Shown here piece by piece: positions 28,056 through 37,700 of a stretch of DNA of 64,000 nt. This DNA is from Rothia nasimurium. GTDB lineage: Bacteria; Actinomycetota; Actinomycetes; Actinomycetales; Micrococcaceae. Position 1 is the first letter of the stretch; each line of letters begins with the position of its first letter. The notes below the pieces were generated by a model. That model worked only from the letters and a program-made list of their open reading frames with translations, ran no database searches and had not been told where the DNA came from. The translations under genes and the position numbers were made by a program. Location of the stretch: positions 124,001 through 188,000 of the forward strand of contig NZ_CAKMSR010000004.1 in assembly GCF_928381705.1 (NCBI RefSeq). Reading direction: 5' to 3'.

Positions 28056-29024
28056 ATGAGCGAAACCAACCCGAAACTCGTAACCCCCTGGGGTAGTCAG
28101 GTGCTTGCCGAACCCACCGCAAGCGCCCCCATTGGCGTGTTCGATTCGGGAGTGGGCGGCCTAACCGTTGCCCGCGCCATCATGGACCAGCTCCCGCACG
28201 AGTCGGTGATTTACGTGGGCGACACCGCCCACGGCCCCTACGGCCCTCTGACCATCGCCCAGGTGCGAGCCCACGCCCTGCGCATCATGGACGAGCTGGT
28301 GGACTCCGGGGTCAAGCTCCTGGTGATTGCCTGCAACACGGCGTCGGCCGCTGTGCTGAGGGACGCCCGCGAGCGCTACACCCGCAAGTACGGTATTCAG
28401 GTGGTTGAGGTTATCCAGCCCGCCGCCCGCCGAGCGGTGGCGGCAACCCGCAACCGTAAAATCGGTGTCATCGCCACCGAAGCTACCGTGACCTCCCGGG
28501 CCTATGAAGACACCTTCTCGGTCATGAGCGACCTTGAAATCTACTCTGTGGCCTGCCCCCGCTTCGTAGAGTTCGTTGAAAAGGGCATTACCAGCGGCCC
28601 TGAGCTCCTTGAGACTGCCGAAGAATACCTGGCTCCTCTCAAGGAGGCCGGGGTCGATACCCTGGTGCTGGGCTGTACCCACTACCCCCTGCTTACCGGC
28701 GTCATCTCCTACATCATGGGCGATGACGTTACCCTGGTATCGTCTTCGGAAGAGTCGGCTAAGGACGTCTACAAGGCTCTGCTAAGAGCTGGCCTAGAGC
28801 GCCCTGCCGCCCTGCCGCCCTCCCACGAATTCCTGGCCACCGGTGAAACCGAAACCTTCGAGCACTTAGCCCGCCGCTTCCTAGGGCCCGAGGTCGCCAA
28901 GGTACGCCATACCAACTCGGTGGCAGAACGATTCCCCACCGGCTCCCTGGCAGTCGTTCCTCCCGAACTCATCACCCAGACTGTTACCACCCCGCGCATT
29001 ACCATCACCACAGACACTCCCTAA
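28056..29024 (+). CDS. murI: Glutamate racemase
   Basis: 322 aa. [17 protein letters not shown] carries the catalytic-site Asp and Ser. The two Cys acid/base residues are in [11 protein letters not shown] and [11 protein letters not shown]. It makes D-glutamate for peptidoglycan. A short Pro/Thr-rich N-terminal extension (~28 residues) and a C-terminal tail make it longer than the usual 265-290 aa. It is followed 34 nt later by the MBL hydrolase, a conserved pair with a shared terminator at 29961. Confidence 0.95.
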   Translation: MSETNPKLVTPWGSQVLAEPTASAPIGVFDSGVGGLTVARAIMDQLPHESVIYVGDTAHGPYGPLTIAQVRAHALRIMDELVDSGVKLLVIACNTASAAVLRDARERYTRKYGIQVVEVIQPAARRAVAATRNRKIGVIATEATVTSRAYEDTFSVMSDLEIYSVACPRFVEFVEKGITSGPELLETAEEYLAPLKEAGVDTLVLGCTHYPLLTGVISYIMGDDVTLVSSSEESAKDVYKALLRAGLERPAALPPSHEFLATGETETFEHLARRFLGPEVAKVRHTNSVAERFPTGSLAVVPPELITQTVTTPRITITTDTP

Positions 29025-29058
29025 CCCACAGACACACACAGAAGAAGGAAGGCCACTG

Positions 29059-29925
29059 ATGCGATTGACCGTCATAGGCTGTACCGGTTCTTTCCCCGGG
29101 CCCAATGCAGCGGCCAGCTGCTACATGGTCTCGACTATTGATGACCTGGGAAAGACCTGGCGCATTATCGTCGATATGGGCAATGGCGCCCTGGGCACCC
29201 TTCAGACCCACATCAACCTCGAAGATATCGACGCCATCCTGATTTCTCACCTGCACCCCGACCACTGCATCGACCTCTCAGGGCTGCACGTAGCGGTCAA
29301 ATGGAACCCCAACGGCTGGTCTAAGGGACCCATTCCCCTCTACGGGCCCAGCGATATTCACCAGTACCTGGTCAACACCCACGGCCTGCCCATCGAACCG
29401 GGCATGCACACCGAGTTTGAGTTCCATGAGTGGACCAACCACGCCGAGGTCAAAATCGGCCCCTTCACAGTGACCCCGCACGTGGTCGTACACCCCACCA
29501 AGGAGCCCTACGCCCTGCGCATCGAGTGTGAAACCGGTGAAGGCAAGACCGTGCTCACCTACTCCGGCGACACCGACTCCTGCATCGGCCTGATTGAAGC
29601 AGCCCGCGAGGCAGACCTTTTCCTCTGCGAAGCGGCCTACCAGGAGGGCCGCGACGACGCCCTGCGCGGCATCCACCTGACCGGCAAACGTGCCGGTGAA
29701 GCGGCAGCCGAGGCAGGCGTCCGCAATCTACTGCTCACCCACCTGCCCATCTGGAACGACCCCGCTATTGCCCTGGCCGAAGCCAAGAGCGTTTTTGACG
29801 GGCCGATATCGGTGGCTGAGGCCTCGGCAACCTACCGGGTCAACCCCCGCCGTAGCCCCGAGGAATATGCCAGCAACCCGCAGACCACCACCCTGAACGT
29901 CATTAGCCGCCACCAGGGGAGCTAG
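29059..29925 (+). CDS. MBL-fold metallo-hydrolase (RNase Z/phosphodiesterase-like)
   Basis: 288 aa. LISHLHPDHCIDLSGL is the HxHxDH di-zinc motif. VVVHPTKEPYALRIE and TYSGDTDSCIGL provide further ligands, and LLLTHLPIW the last His. This type resembles cyclic-nucleotide phosphodiesterases and RNase Z without the exosite arm. The gene order murI-MBL-rph-rdgB is conserved in actinobacteria. The substrate is unknown; RNA or a cyclic nucleotide is plausible. gaaggaagg lies just upstream of the ATG. Confidence 0.85.
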   Translation: MRLTVIGCTGSFPGPNAAASCYMVSTIDDLGKTWRIIVDMGNGALGTLQTHINLEDIDAILISHLHPDHCIDLSGLHVAVKWNPNGWSKGPIPLYGPSDIHQYLVNTHGLPIEPGMHTEFEFHEWTNHAEVKIGPFTVTPHVVVHPTKEPYALRIECETGEGKTVLTYSGDTDSCIGLIEAAREADLFLCEAAYQEGRDDALRGIHLTGKRAGEAAAEAGVRNLLLTHLPIWNDPAIALAEAKSVFDGPISVAEASATYRVNPRRSPEEYASNPQTTTLNVISRHQGS

Positions 29926-29960
29926 TTACCGCCCCTGCCCACAAGTAGCCAACGCAGACA

Positions 29961-29990
29961 ACACGGGTGCAGAAAAGCGCCCGTGTTTTT
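29961..29990 (+). terminator. Rho-independent terminator after murI-MBL
   Basis: acacgggtgc (29961-29970), agaaaa loop, gcgcccgtgt (29977-29986) with one G-T pair, then a T-run. It separates murI-MBL from the rph promoter. Confidence 0.88.
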
Positions 29991-30012
29991 GTGCGCCCCG
30001 GGCAACAGACGC

Positions 30013-30018
30013 TAGGCT
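30013..30018 (+). promoter_or_regulatory. Probable -10 box of leaderless rph-rdgB
   Basis: TAGGCT (TANNNT) ends 6 nt before ATG 30025. The gaaacc between them is not a ribosome-binding site. Confidence 0.55.
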
Positions 30019-30024
30019 GAAACC

Positions 30025-30774
30025 ATGACAGAAAACATGGCAGCACCCACCCTACGCGGCGACGGCCGCACTCCCGACCAGCTCCGCCCCATCACCGTCA
30101 CCCGCGGCTGGTCAAAGAACGCCGAAGGCTCGGCCCTGATTGAATTCGGCAACACCCGGGTGCTCTGCACCGCCTCACTGACCGAGGGCGTGCCCCGCTG
30201 GCTCAAGGGCCAGGGCACCGGCTGGGTCACCGCAGAATACGCCATGCTACCGCGCGCCACCAACACCCGTAACTCCCGTGAGTCGGTCAAGGGCAAGATT
30301 GGCGGCCGCACCCACGAAATTTCTCGACTGATTGGCCGCTCCCTGCGCGCCGTCATCGACACCGCTGAGCTGGGCGAGAACACCATCGTGCTCGACTGCG
30401 ATGTGCTCCAGGCGGACGGCGGCACCCGCACCGCCGCTATCACCGGCGCCTACATTGCCCTGGCCGACGCCATCAAGTGGGCCCAGACCCAGGGCATTAT
30501 CCCGGCCAAGGCTAAGCCCCTCACCGGCTCTGTTGCCGCAATTTCTGTGGGCATCATCGACGGCGTTCCCATGCTTGATCTGCCCTACGAAGAAGATGTG
30601 CGCGCCGAGACCGATATGAACGTGGTCGTCACCGGCGAAGGCAAGTTCGTTGAGGTTCAGGGAACCGCAGAGGGCGCCCCCTTCGACCGCGACGAACTGA
30701 ACTCCCTGCTCGACTTGGCCCTGCACGGCACCGCGCAGCTAGCCCAGGTCCAGCGCGAAGCCCTGGAGGACTAA
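30025..30774 (+). CDS. rph: Ribonuclease PH
   Basis: 249 aa. [28 protein letters not shown], given in part, [38 protein letters not shown] and [20 protein letters not shown] are the hallmark segments of this phosphorolytic 3'-5' exoribonuclease, which trims tRNA 3' ends as a hexameric ring. Full length. It overlaps rdgB by one base (TAATG), so translation is coupled. Confidence 0.97.
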   Translation: MTENMAAPTLRGDGRTPDQLRPITVTRGWSKNAEGSALIEFGNTRVLCTASLTEGVPRWLKGQGTGWVTAEYAMLPRATNTRNSRESVKGKIGGRTHEISRLIGRSLRAVIDTAELGENTIVLDCDVLQADGGTRTAAITGAYIALADAIKWAQTQGIIPAKAKPLTGSVAAISVGIIDGVPMLDLPYEEDVRAETDMNVVVTGEGKFVEVQGTAEGAPFDRDELNSLLDLALHGTAQLAQVQREALED

Positions 30775-31406
30775 TGCCCGCCAAAATCGTTCTTGCCACC
30801 CATAACCAGGGGAAACTGCGCGAGTTCCGCGAGATACTGCGCGGCGCTATCGAGGGGCTGGACGTTGACACCGAGGTGATCGACGCCGGTGCAGCAGGTG
30901 CCCCCGACGTCGTTGAAGACGGCGTCACTTTTGCCCAGAACTCCCTCTTGAAAGCCCGCGCGGTAGCTGCGGCTACCGGCCTGATTGCCATTGCCGACGA
31001 CTCAGGCCTGTCGGTCGACGTGCTGGGCGGTGCCCCCGGCATTTTCAGCGCCCGCTGGGCCGGCCAGCACGGAGACGATGAAGCTAACCTCAACCTGCTC
31101 CTAGCGCAGCTTTCAGACATCGCCGATGAACACCGCCGCGCCCGCTTTGTCTGCGCCGCCTCGATGGTTACCCCCGAAGGTGTAGAGGCCGTGGAAGAGG
31201 GGGAGCTTGCCGGAACCCTGCTGCGCGAGCCCCGCGGTGAGGGCGGGTTCGGCTATGACCCGATCCTGGCAGCCGACGGTTTCACCGGCGAATATGCTGG
31301 CCTCTCCTGCGCCCAGGTGCCCGCCGATGTCAAGAATGCCATCAGCCACCGGAGCCAGGCTCTAGCCAAGCTTCTTCCCCACCTACAGGCCGCCCTGGCC
31401 CAGTAA
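30774..31406 (+). CDS. rdgB: XTP/dITP diphosphatase (non-canonical purine NTP pyrophosphatase)
   Basis: 210 aa. IVLATHNQGKLREFREIL at the N-terminus, IAIADDSGLSVDVLGGAPG (catalytic Asp) and GEGGFGYDPILAADGFTGEY define the Ham1/RdgB family. It removes deaminated purine triphosphates (XTP, ITP, dITP) from the pool. Translationally coupled to rph, as in most actinobacteria. Confidence 0.96.
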   Translation: MPAKIVLATHNQGKLREFREILRGAIEGLDVDTEVIDAGAAGAPDVVEDGVTFAQNSLLKARAVAAATGLIAIADDSGLSVDVLGGAPGIFSARWAGQHGDDEANLNLLLAQLSDIADEHRRARFVCAASMVTPEGVEAVEEGELAGTLLREPRGEGGFGYDPILAADGFTGEYAGLSCAQVPADVKNAISHRSQALAKLLPHLQAALAQ

Positions 31407-31427
31407 CAATCCTGTACGAGGTACCCT

Positions 31428-32309
31428 ATGGCAGCGCACCTTACACTCATTGAACAGATGAAGGCTCTTCCCGTGGTCACGGCGGTGATGGAGCAAGCCG
31501 GTTTGAACATTCCCCGCGACCGCTGGGACATCCGGACCACCGGCTCTGCCCACATCATCGTCAACATGGGGGCGGAGCTGAGTGTGCGTATCGCCAAAAC
31601 CCAGCAGACCGGGCACCTGGTAGCCCGCCGCACCGAGATCCTGCGGCGGCTACCCCAGGACCTTCCCTTTGCGGTACCCCGGCCTATCACCCGGGTTATC
31701 ACCCGGAACGGCTTCACCGCTGTAGGGCTAACCTGGATTAAGGGGGAGCCTCGCCTGCAGGGTTCGGCCCCGCCCAAGCAGCTTGCCACCCTGGTCAAAG
31801 CTATCCACTCGGTAGATTTCAGCGGCTACGGGCCCTACCTTGACATGGTGCACGAGCACTGGGGCGGACGCGATAACTGGGAGGTGCTCCTGCGCGAGCA
31901 GGTCGTACCTCAGTTGCTCACCGGCGCCCAGAAGGTAGCTCACGCAGCCATAGATCGGGTACTGGCTCTGGAACCGGCCTCGCCGGTTCTCGTCCACGGC
32001 GACCTCGCCGGCCACAATATTCTCTGGAACGGCGACAAACTGGTCGGCGTTATCGACTGGGACCACGCCTCGGTAGGGGACGCAGCCGTTGACCACGCCG
32101 CCCTGGGTAACTTCTACGGCTGGGATTCCCTGGCCAAGGCACTGGATGATACCCAGCTGGAACGCGCCAAAATAGTGGCCCGCCTGCTACCGCTGCAGTC
32201 CCTGGCCTACACCATGCGCAACGGCATGGGCGGAGCTATCCAACGCCTGGCCGTGGAACGCGCCGACGAATGGTACCTGGACCACCGCACCGAGGTGCTT
32301 GCAGCTTAG
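31428..32309 (+). CDS. Phosphotransferase of the APH (aminoglycoside/macrolide kinase-like) family
   Basis: 293 aa with a protein-kinase-like fold. The Brenner motif VLVHGDLAGHNILWN provides the catalytic Asp and Asn, followed by GVIDWDHASVGDAAVDHA as the DFG-equivalent metal site. TAVGLTWIKGEPRL forms the hinge. It resembles macrolide 2'-phosphotransferases in layout, but family members also phosphorylate sugars, choline or homoserine, so drug resistance cannot be inferred. It lies 21 nt after rdgB, so it is probably read from the same transcript. Confidence 0.8.
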   Translation: MAAHLTLIEQMKALPVVTAVMEQAGLNIPRDRWDIRTTGSAHIIVNMGAELSVRIAKTQQTGHLVARRTEILRRLPQDLPFAVPRPITRVITRNGFTAVGLTWIKGEPRLQGSAPPKQLATLVKAIHSVDFSGYGPYLDMVHEHWGGRDNWEVLLREQVVPQLLTGAQKVAHAAIDRVLALEPASPVLVHGDLAGHNILWNGDKLVGVIDWDHASVGDAAVDHAALGNFYGWDSLAKALDDTQLERAKIVARLLPLQSLAYTMRNGMGGAIQRLAVERADEWYLDHRTEVLAA

Positions 32310-32324
32310 GAACCCTAGCGAAAG

Positions 32325-32437
32325 AAGGGCAGGCAGGCTCACGCTCACTGCCGACCCTCTCGCTGGTTCGCTAGCGCTCACAAGCGATTCACGCCAGCCC
32401 CGCAGCCAGCAGTTTCGCTGCGAGCCTGCCTGCCCTT
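32325..32437. repeat. Long-armed inverted repeat between convergent genes
   Basis: aagggcaggcaggctc (32325-32340) is exactly repeated in inverse orientation at 32422-32437, enclosing 81 nt that contain smaller stems (cgctggttcgctagcg; gcagccagcagtttcgctgc). It fills the gap between the phosphotransferase and ADP-ribosylglycohydrolase stops. There is no T-run. It is either a bidirectional terminator or a structured intergenic element; the interior cagccccgcagccagc resembles the repeat unit at 24776. Confidence 0.75.
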
Positions 32438-32439
32438 AC

Positions 32440-33585
32440 CTACACCCCAAGCTGCTTGAACCAGGCTACCTCAACCAGGTTCAGGGCTTCTGCGGCATCG
32501 GTAGCAGGGGCGAGGTCTGCTGGGAAAGTATCGTCGCCCCAGAGTGCTCCGAGCAGGGAGCCGACCAGAGCCCCGATTGAATCTGAATCGCCGGTGACAG
32601 CAATTGCCGCGCCCAGGGCCTCCCTCACTGCCTGCTGCTGGTTCAGCTTCTCCGCAGCGACGTCCGCCTCTGCCCGCAGAGCTAAGAAGAGGGCGTAGCC
32701 GAGCACATCGGGGGCCACCAGGAGTTCGCCGAAGTGGGGGCAGGCGTCCGCCACCTGCGCTTCTTGCTGAGCCAGGCGGACGGCGGTGCCCAGCGCCGTG
32801 CGGGTGAGCGCGGCATCGCCGGGTAGGGCCTGGCTTTGCTCCACCGTGCCCAGCCAGTTCAGCACCTGCTGGGTGCATGCTTCAAGCACACCGGGGCGGG
32901 GAGCCTGCCCGGCGCCCTGGCTGGCGCTACCCAGCAGATAGCGAATGAGCAGGGCGTAGGCGCTCGCCGAGATGATGGCCTCGGGGTGGCCGTGGGTGAG
33001 GGCCGCGGCGTGGGCGGATAGCTTGATGACGGTAGCGTCATCGGCCACCGGCAGGTAACCGAAGGGGGCAGAGCGCATGAGCGCCCCGGTGCCCAGGGCC
33101 TGCGGGTTGATGTTCTTAGAGATAAACTGCATTTCCCCTGTGGCAAGGGCTGCCAGGGTGGCCTTGCCCGGGCCCCGCTGCTGGCGCATCACCTGAAGCG
33201 CATCGAGGGGGCGGGGGAGAGAATAGGGGGCGGTCTCGGGTACCGGGTGGCCGGTGCCGGTGTACCAGCGCAGGTAGGCTAGCCAGATGCAGGCCAGCTC
33301 GTCGGCTGCCTGGCCCTCGTTGTTCCACTCCAGTACCTCGGTGAGCCCGTCGAGGGTTGCCAGGGTGAGCTGGGTGTCGTCTGAAACCAGCAGGGGTTCC
33401 CGGGCGATAGCCGCGATAAGGTCGGCTCCTGTACGCCCACCCCAGCGCTCAGTAATCTGGTCTGCGGTGCTGGTCTCTAGGGGGTAGCCCAGGGCATCCC
33501 CCAGGGCGGTACCCAGCAGGGAGCCACGCAGGGCCGACCGGTAGGCGGGGGAGAGGGCATCGGGGGCAGGAAAAACAGAAGTCAT
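32440..33585 (-). CDS. ADP-ribosylglycohydrolase family protein
   Basis: 381 aa from the ATG at 33585; the frame is open further, to 33648, but that would overlap sbcD. Family motifs: LRGSLLGTALGDALGYPLE, LLVSDDTQLTLATLDGL (metal-binding DDT) and VTGDSDSIGALVGSLLGALWG (GDSD). The family removes ADP-ribose from proteins (for example DraG) or other groups, using two Mg2+. A TAGAAT box 7 nt before the ATG suggests a leaderless transcript. It is divergent from sbcD with 48 nt between starts, so the promoters must overlap. Natural substrate unknown. Confidence 0.87.
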   Translation of the reverse strand: MTSVFPAPDALSPAYRSALRGSLLGTALGDALGYPLETSTADQITERWGGRTGADLIAAIAREPLLVSDDTQLTLATLDGLTEVLEWNNEGQAADELACIWLAYLRWYTGTGHPVPETAPYSLPRPLDALQVMRQQRGPGKATLAALATGEMQFISKNINPQALGTGALMRSAPFGYLPVADDATVIKLSAHAAALTHGHPEAIISASAYALLIRYLLGSASQGAGQAPRPGVLEACTQQVLNWLGTVEQSQALPGDAALTRTALGTAVRLAQQEAQVADACPHFGELLVAPDVLGYALFLALRAEADVAAEKLNQQQAVREALGAAIAVTGDSDSIGALVGSLLGALWGDDTFPADLAPATDAAEALNLVEVAWFKQLGV

Positions 33586-33592
33586 GCTCCCT

Positions 33593-33598
33593 ATTCTA
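33593..33598 (-). promoter_or_regulatory. Probable -10 box of the ADP-ribosylglycohydrolase gene
   Basis: TAGAAT on the minus strand lies 7 nt before ATG 33585. Its -35 region would overlap the sbcD promoter at 33622. Confidence 0.5.
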
Positions 33599-33621
33599 AA
33601 GCGGGGTAAGAGCGGGACCAC

Positions 33622-33627
33622 TAAACT
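33622..33627 (+). promoter_or_regulatory. Probable -10 box of leaderless sbcD-sbcC
   Basis: TAAACT (TANNNT) ends 6 nt before ATG 33634; only ggtggt separates them. Confidence 0.55.
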
Positions 33628-33633
33628 GGTGGT

Positions 33634-34779
33634 ATGCGTATCTTGCACACCTCAGACTGGCACCTGGGCCGCACCTTTCACGGTACCTCCCTGCACTCCT
33701 ATGCCGAGCAGCTGCTCGATGAGCTGGTGAACCTGGTTCAGGAACAGGGTATTGACGTGGTGCTGATCAGCGGGGACGTCTATGATCAGGCCCAGCCCCG
33801 CACCGAGACCGTGCAACTTTTTGACCGTACCCTGACCCGCCTGGTGCAGGCCGGGGCGCAGGTGGTAGCAACTAGTGGTAATCATGACTCGGCTATTCGC
33901 CTGGGCTTTGGCTCTTCTTTGCTGAGTGTTGCGGGTGTGCACCTGGTGACCTCGCAAACCCAGGTGGGCCAGCCCGTCCTGCTGTCCGCCGGGGGCGTTG
34001 AGGTGGCCTTTTACGGCATACCCTACCTAGAGCCGCGCCCGATTGCTGCCCGCTGGGGCACCGAGGCCAGCCACGCGAGCGTGCTGGCTGAAGCCATGAG
34101 GAGGGTAGAAGAGGACGCCGCCACCCGCCAGGTTGCCGCTACGGTGGTTCTTGCCCACTGCTTTGCCACGGGTTCAGAGCCCTCAGAGTCAGAACGTGAT
34201 ATCTCGGTAGGCGGGGTACAGCAGGTGCCGGCGAGCACCTTTGCCGCTGCCAGCTACACAGCCCTGGGGCACCTGCACGGGCGGCAGAAAGTCACCGATA
34301 CCGTCAGGTACTCCGGCTCTCTTTTGGCCTATTCTTTCAGCGAGCAAAACCACCGTAAGGGGGCCTGGATCATCGATGTAGCCCCTGACGGCGCTATTGA
34401 GGTGAACGAACATACCTGGCAGACCCACCTTGTGCTCAAAACCCTCAAAGGCACTCTCGACGAGGTGCTTGCCGAAAGCACCGTGGCGGCCTACGGCCGG
34501 GCTTTTGTCAGTATTACCCTGACCGACGCTGAGCGCCCAGCCGCTGCCCTCGATAGGCTCAAAGCCCACTACGAGCATGTCCAGGAACTTTTCTTCGCCC
34601 CCGAAGGCGCTGAGAGAAGCCAAGAGCACAGCTACCGCCGCACCCGCGAGAGTCAGAGCGTTCAGGCTATCTGCGAGTCCTTCTACGAGCATGTGCGCGG
34701 TCGTGCCCTCAACGAGGCTGAAGCCACCTATCTCACCGACGTCCTAGACCAGGCCCGTACCAGGGGAGCGAGCGACTAG
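33634..34779 (+). CDS. sbcD: Nuclease subunit SbcD (Mre11-like)
   Basis: 381 aa. Phosphoesterase motifs run in order: ILHTSDWHLGRTFHG, ISGDVYDQAQPR, ATSGNHDSAIRL, VLAHCFATG and YTALGHLHGRQ, giving the full set of Asp/His ligands for two Mn2+. With SbcC it cleaves hairpins and processes double-strand breaks or stalled forks. The stop is directly followed by the sbcC start, with no gap. Confidence 0.95.
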   Translation: MRILHTSDWHLGRTFHGTSLHSYAEQLLDELVNLVQEQGIDVVLISGDVYDQAQPRTETVQLFDRTLTRLVQAGAQVVATSGNHDSAIRLGFGSSLLSVAGVHLVTSQTQVGQPVLLSAGGVEVAFYGIPYLEPRPIAARWGTEASHASVLAEAMRRVEEDAATRQVAATVVLAHCFATGSEPSESERDISVGGVQQVPASTFAAASYTALGHLHGRQKVTDTVRYSGSLLAYSFSEQNHRKGAWIIDVAPDGAIEVNEHTWQTHLVLKTLKGTLDEVLAESTVAAYGRAFVSITLTDAERPAAALDRLKAHYEHVQELFFAPEGAERSQEHSYRRTRESQSVQAICESFYEHVRGRALNEAEATYLTDVLDQARTRGASD

Positions 34780-37700
34780 ATGCGAATTCACCGACTAGAA
34801 CTGACCGCCTACGGCCCTTTCCCGGGCACCGTCACCATCGACTTTGACGACCTCAACCGAGAGGGCATCTTCCTGCTCAACGGCCCTACCGGTTCGGGCA
34901 AGTCATCTATTCTCGATGCCATCTGCTACGCCCTTTACGGCTCCACCTCATCGGGGCGCACCGACCTGAAATCCCGTTTCGCTGACCCCCATGTGCAGCC
35001 CCGGGTGCTGCTGGACTGCACCATCGGCACCGACCGCTACCGGATCGACCGCAGCCCGGCCTATGAGCGCCCCAAGAAACGCGGTGAGGGCACTACCACC
35101 GAGCAGGCCAAAACCCTGATTGAGAAGTTTGATACCGCCACCGGCAGCTGGGAACCAGACCCGGCCATCACCCGCCACAAAGACGCCGGTGATTTCATGC
35201 TCTCTGTACTGGGCCTCAACGCCCAACAGTTTAACCAGGTCATGCTGCTGCCCCAGGGGCAGTTCCAGCGTTTCCTGGTCGCTACCTCCGGGGAACGGGA
35301 GCAGCTGCTCAAGCAGCTCTTTGGCACCGAGGACTTCGAGAAGGTACAGGATCTGCTCCACAGATACGCCAAGGACGCCGCCGCGGCAGCCGAGGCAGCC
35401 CAGCAGGATTTGCGGGTGCTAGAGCAGCGGGCAGAACGTGCCGAGCAGGCCGCTCGGGCCGACCAGGCACAACGGGCCCTGGGGCAAGAGGCGAACGAAG
35501 GCACCGAAAGCTCTTCCACCCCCGAAGACTCCGCGCCCGCCGCTGTAGCGGATCTTCCCGACCACCTGCGCCAGGTCCTCAGCCAGCTAGCAGATCTCAT
35601 TCAGAGTCTAGAAGAGCGGCGGGACAAAACTGCCCACGACCTCGAAACACTGGCAAACGAGCACACCGAAACCGCCCAGCTGCAAAAAGACTGGGCCACC
35701 TATCTCAAGCTCACCCAGGAACAGGAAATCCTGGCAAACGAGGAGAGCCAGATAGCTGCCAGCCGCACCCGCCTTGAGGAACACCGGGTAGCTGCCGAGA
35801 TTCTGCCTCGGGTAACAGCGGCTGAACAGGCAGCAACCGCCTATCAGCAGGCAGCAGACCGGGCAGAAACCCACCTGGACAGCACCCGCAGGCTCCTGGC
35901 GTCCGCCCGGGAAAACCTCACCGAAACCGCCCTCGAATACGACCTACTCACGCAAGCCCAGGACGCCCTTGAGACCCCCCTCACCGACGCGACCAACCAG
36001 CAGCTGAGCGAACTCACCAGCGCCCACATCGACCAGCTCACCCGCTACCAGCAGGCAGAAAAAGACATCGCCAACCTGGCCGCTCAGGCACAGGCCAGTA
36101 CCAGCAACCTCCAGGGCCTGACCACCCGCCGCACCCAGCTCACCCAGGCCCTGGCAGAAGCCCAGCAGAGCCTCACCCAGCAGCGCCAGGACTACGAGAA
36201 AACCGAGCAGGCTACCGCCCGCGAAGAAGCCGCCCGCGCCCTGCTGGCCCAGGCCCGCGACCGGGTCACCGCCGCCGACCGCCTGACCCAGGCCCGCACC
36301 AGTCTAGAAGCTGCCCAGCGGGCCTCCCACGGGGCCGAAGAAAGCCGACGGAAGGCGTCCGCCCAGGCCGAAACCCTGCAGCGCCAGCGCTTTGACGCCG
36401 CCGCCCAGATCCTGGCCGAAACCCTCACCGACGGCCAACCCTGTAGCGTCTGCGGCTCCACAGACCACCCCGCCCCCGCCAGCTACGACCAAAACACCCC
36501 ACCCGTCACCGAAGAAGCCCTCACCCGCGCCAAGCACCAGCGCGACGCGGCAGAAGCAAAAGCCCAGCAGGCGCTCGCCGCCCTGAGCGCAGCCCAGAGC
36601 ACCCTCGACCAGCTGGTAGAGCAGGGCACACCCGAACCCGAAGAAGCCCGGGCAGCCCTGACCTCTGCCCAAGAGAGCCTCAGCCAGGCCCAGGCTGAGG
36701 TCGCCCACCGCAAAGCCCTTGCCCAGCGCATCGCCACCGCCGAAGAAACTCTTGAGACCAGCCGGGCAGACCTGGCCGAGGCCGAACGCCAGCACACGAG
36801 CGAAGAAGCCAAACTGCACCAGCTCACCGGCCAGCGAGAAAGCCTTGAAGCCGAGCTGGCCCCCCACCGACAGGGCCCCGGCTTCGCCGACCGCATCGCC
36901 ACCCTCAACCAGCTGGCTCGGCAGCTGCCCACCCTACTTGCCGCCTACGCCGATCGGGAGCGGCAGGCCCAAGCCCAGGCGTCCGCCCAGGAAGAACTGA
37001 GAATCGCCCTACAAGAAGCCCAGCTCAAGGACGCCCAGCAGGTAAAAGCCCAGCTACTCACCAAGGCCCAGGCCAGCCAGCTAGAGCAGCAGATCACCAC
37101 CCACCGCGACCGCACCCTGGCAGTCACAGCCCAGCTCACTAGCCCCGCCCTGGCAGCTATCGCCCGGCTCCAGGCGGACGGCGGCCAACCACCTGCCCCC
37201 GAACAGCTAGCCCAGCTCAAGGCAGCTATCGCCCAGCTCAGCGCCCAGCGCGATAGCTTCATTAGCCATGCCACCCGCCTGACCGGTGCCCGCGAGGAGC
37301 TGCACGAGGTGCTGAGCCTACTCGAAGCAACCCTAGAAAAGAGCCGCCTGCTACTCGAAGACGCCCACCTCAAACATGAACTCGCAGCGACCGCCACGGC
37401 GGCACCCGGCAGCGATAACCGCCTGCACATGACGCTGACGTCCTACGTGCTGGCCTACCAGCTCGCTGAGGTTGCCGAGGCAGCCAGCGAGCACCTCGAA
37501 AAAATGACCCACGGCCGCTACCGCCTGGAACACACCGACCGGGCAGAGGGACGCAACAAGAAATCCGGCCTGGCTATCGATATCTTCGATGCCTGGCATA
37601 ACGCCAGCCGCCGCCCCGAAAGCCTCTCGGGCGGAGAAACCTTCATGGCCTCTCTGGCCCTGGCACTGGGTCTTGCCGACGTCGTGCAGCAGGCCAACGG

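Noticed and set aside
31428-32309. Antibiotic-resistance kinase
   Set aside because: APH-fold motifs are clear but family membership alone does not indicate a drug substrate; the gene is embedded in a housekeeping operon with no mobile element.
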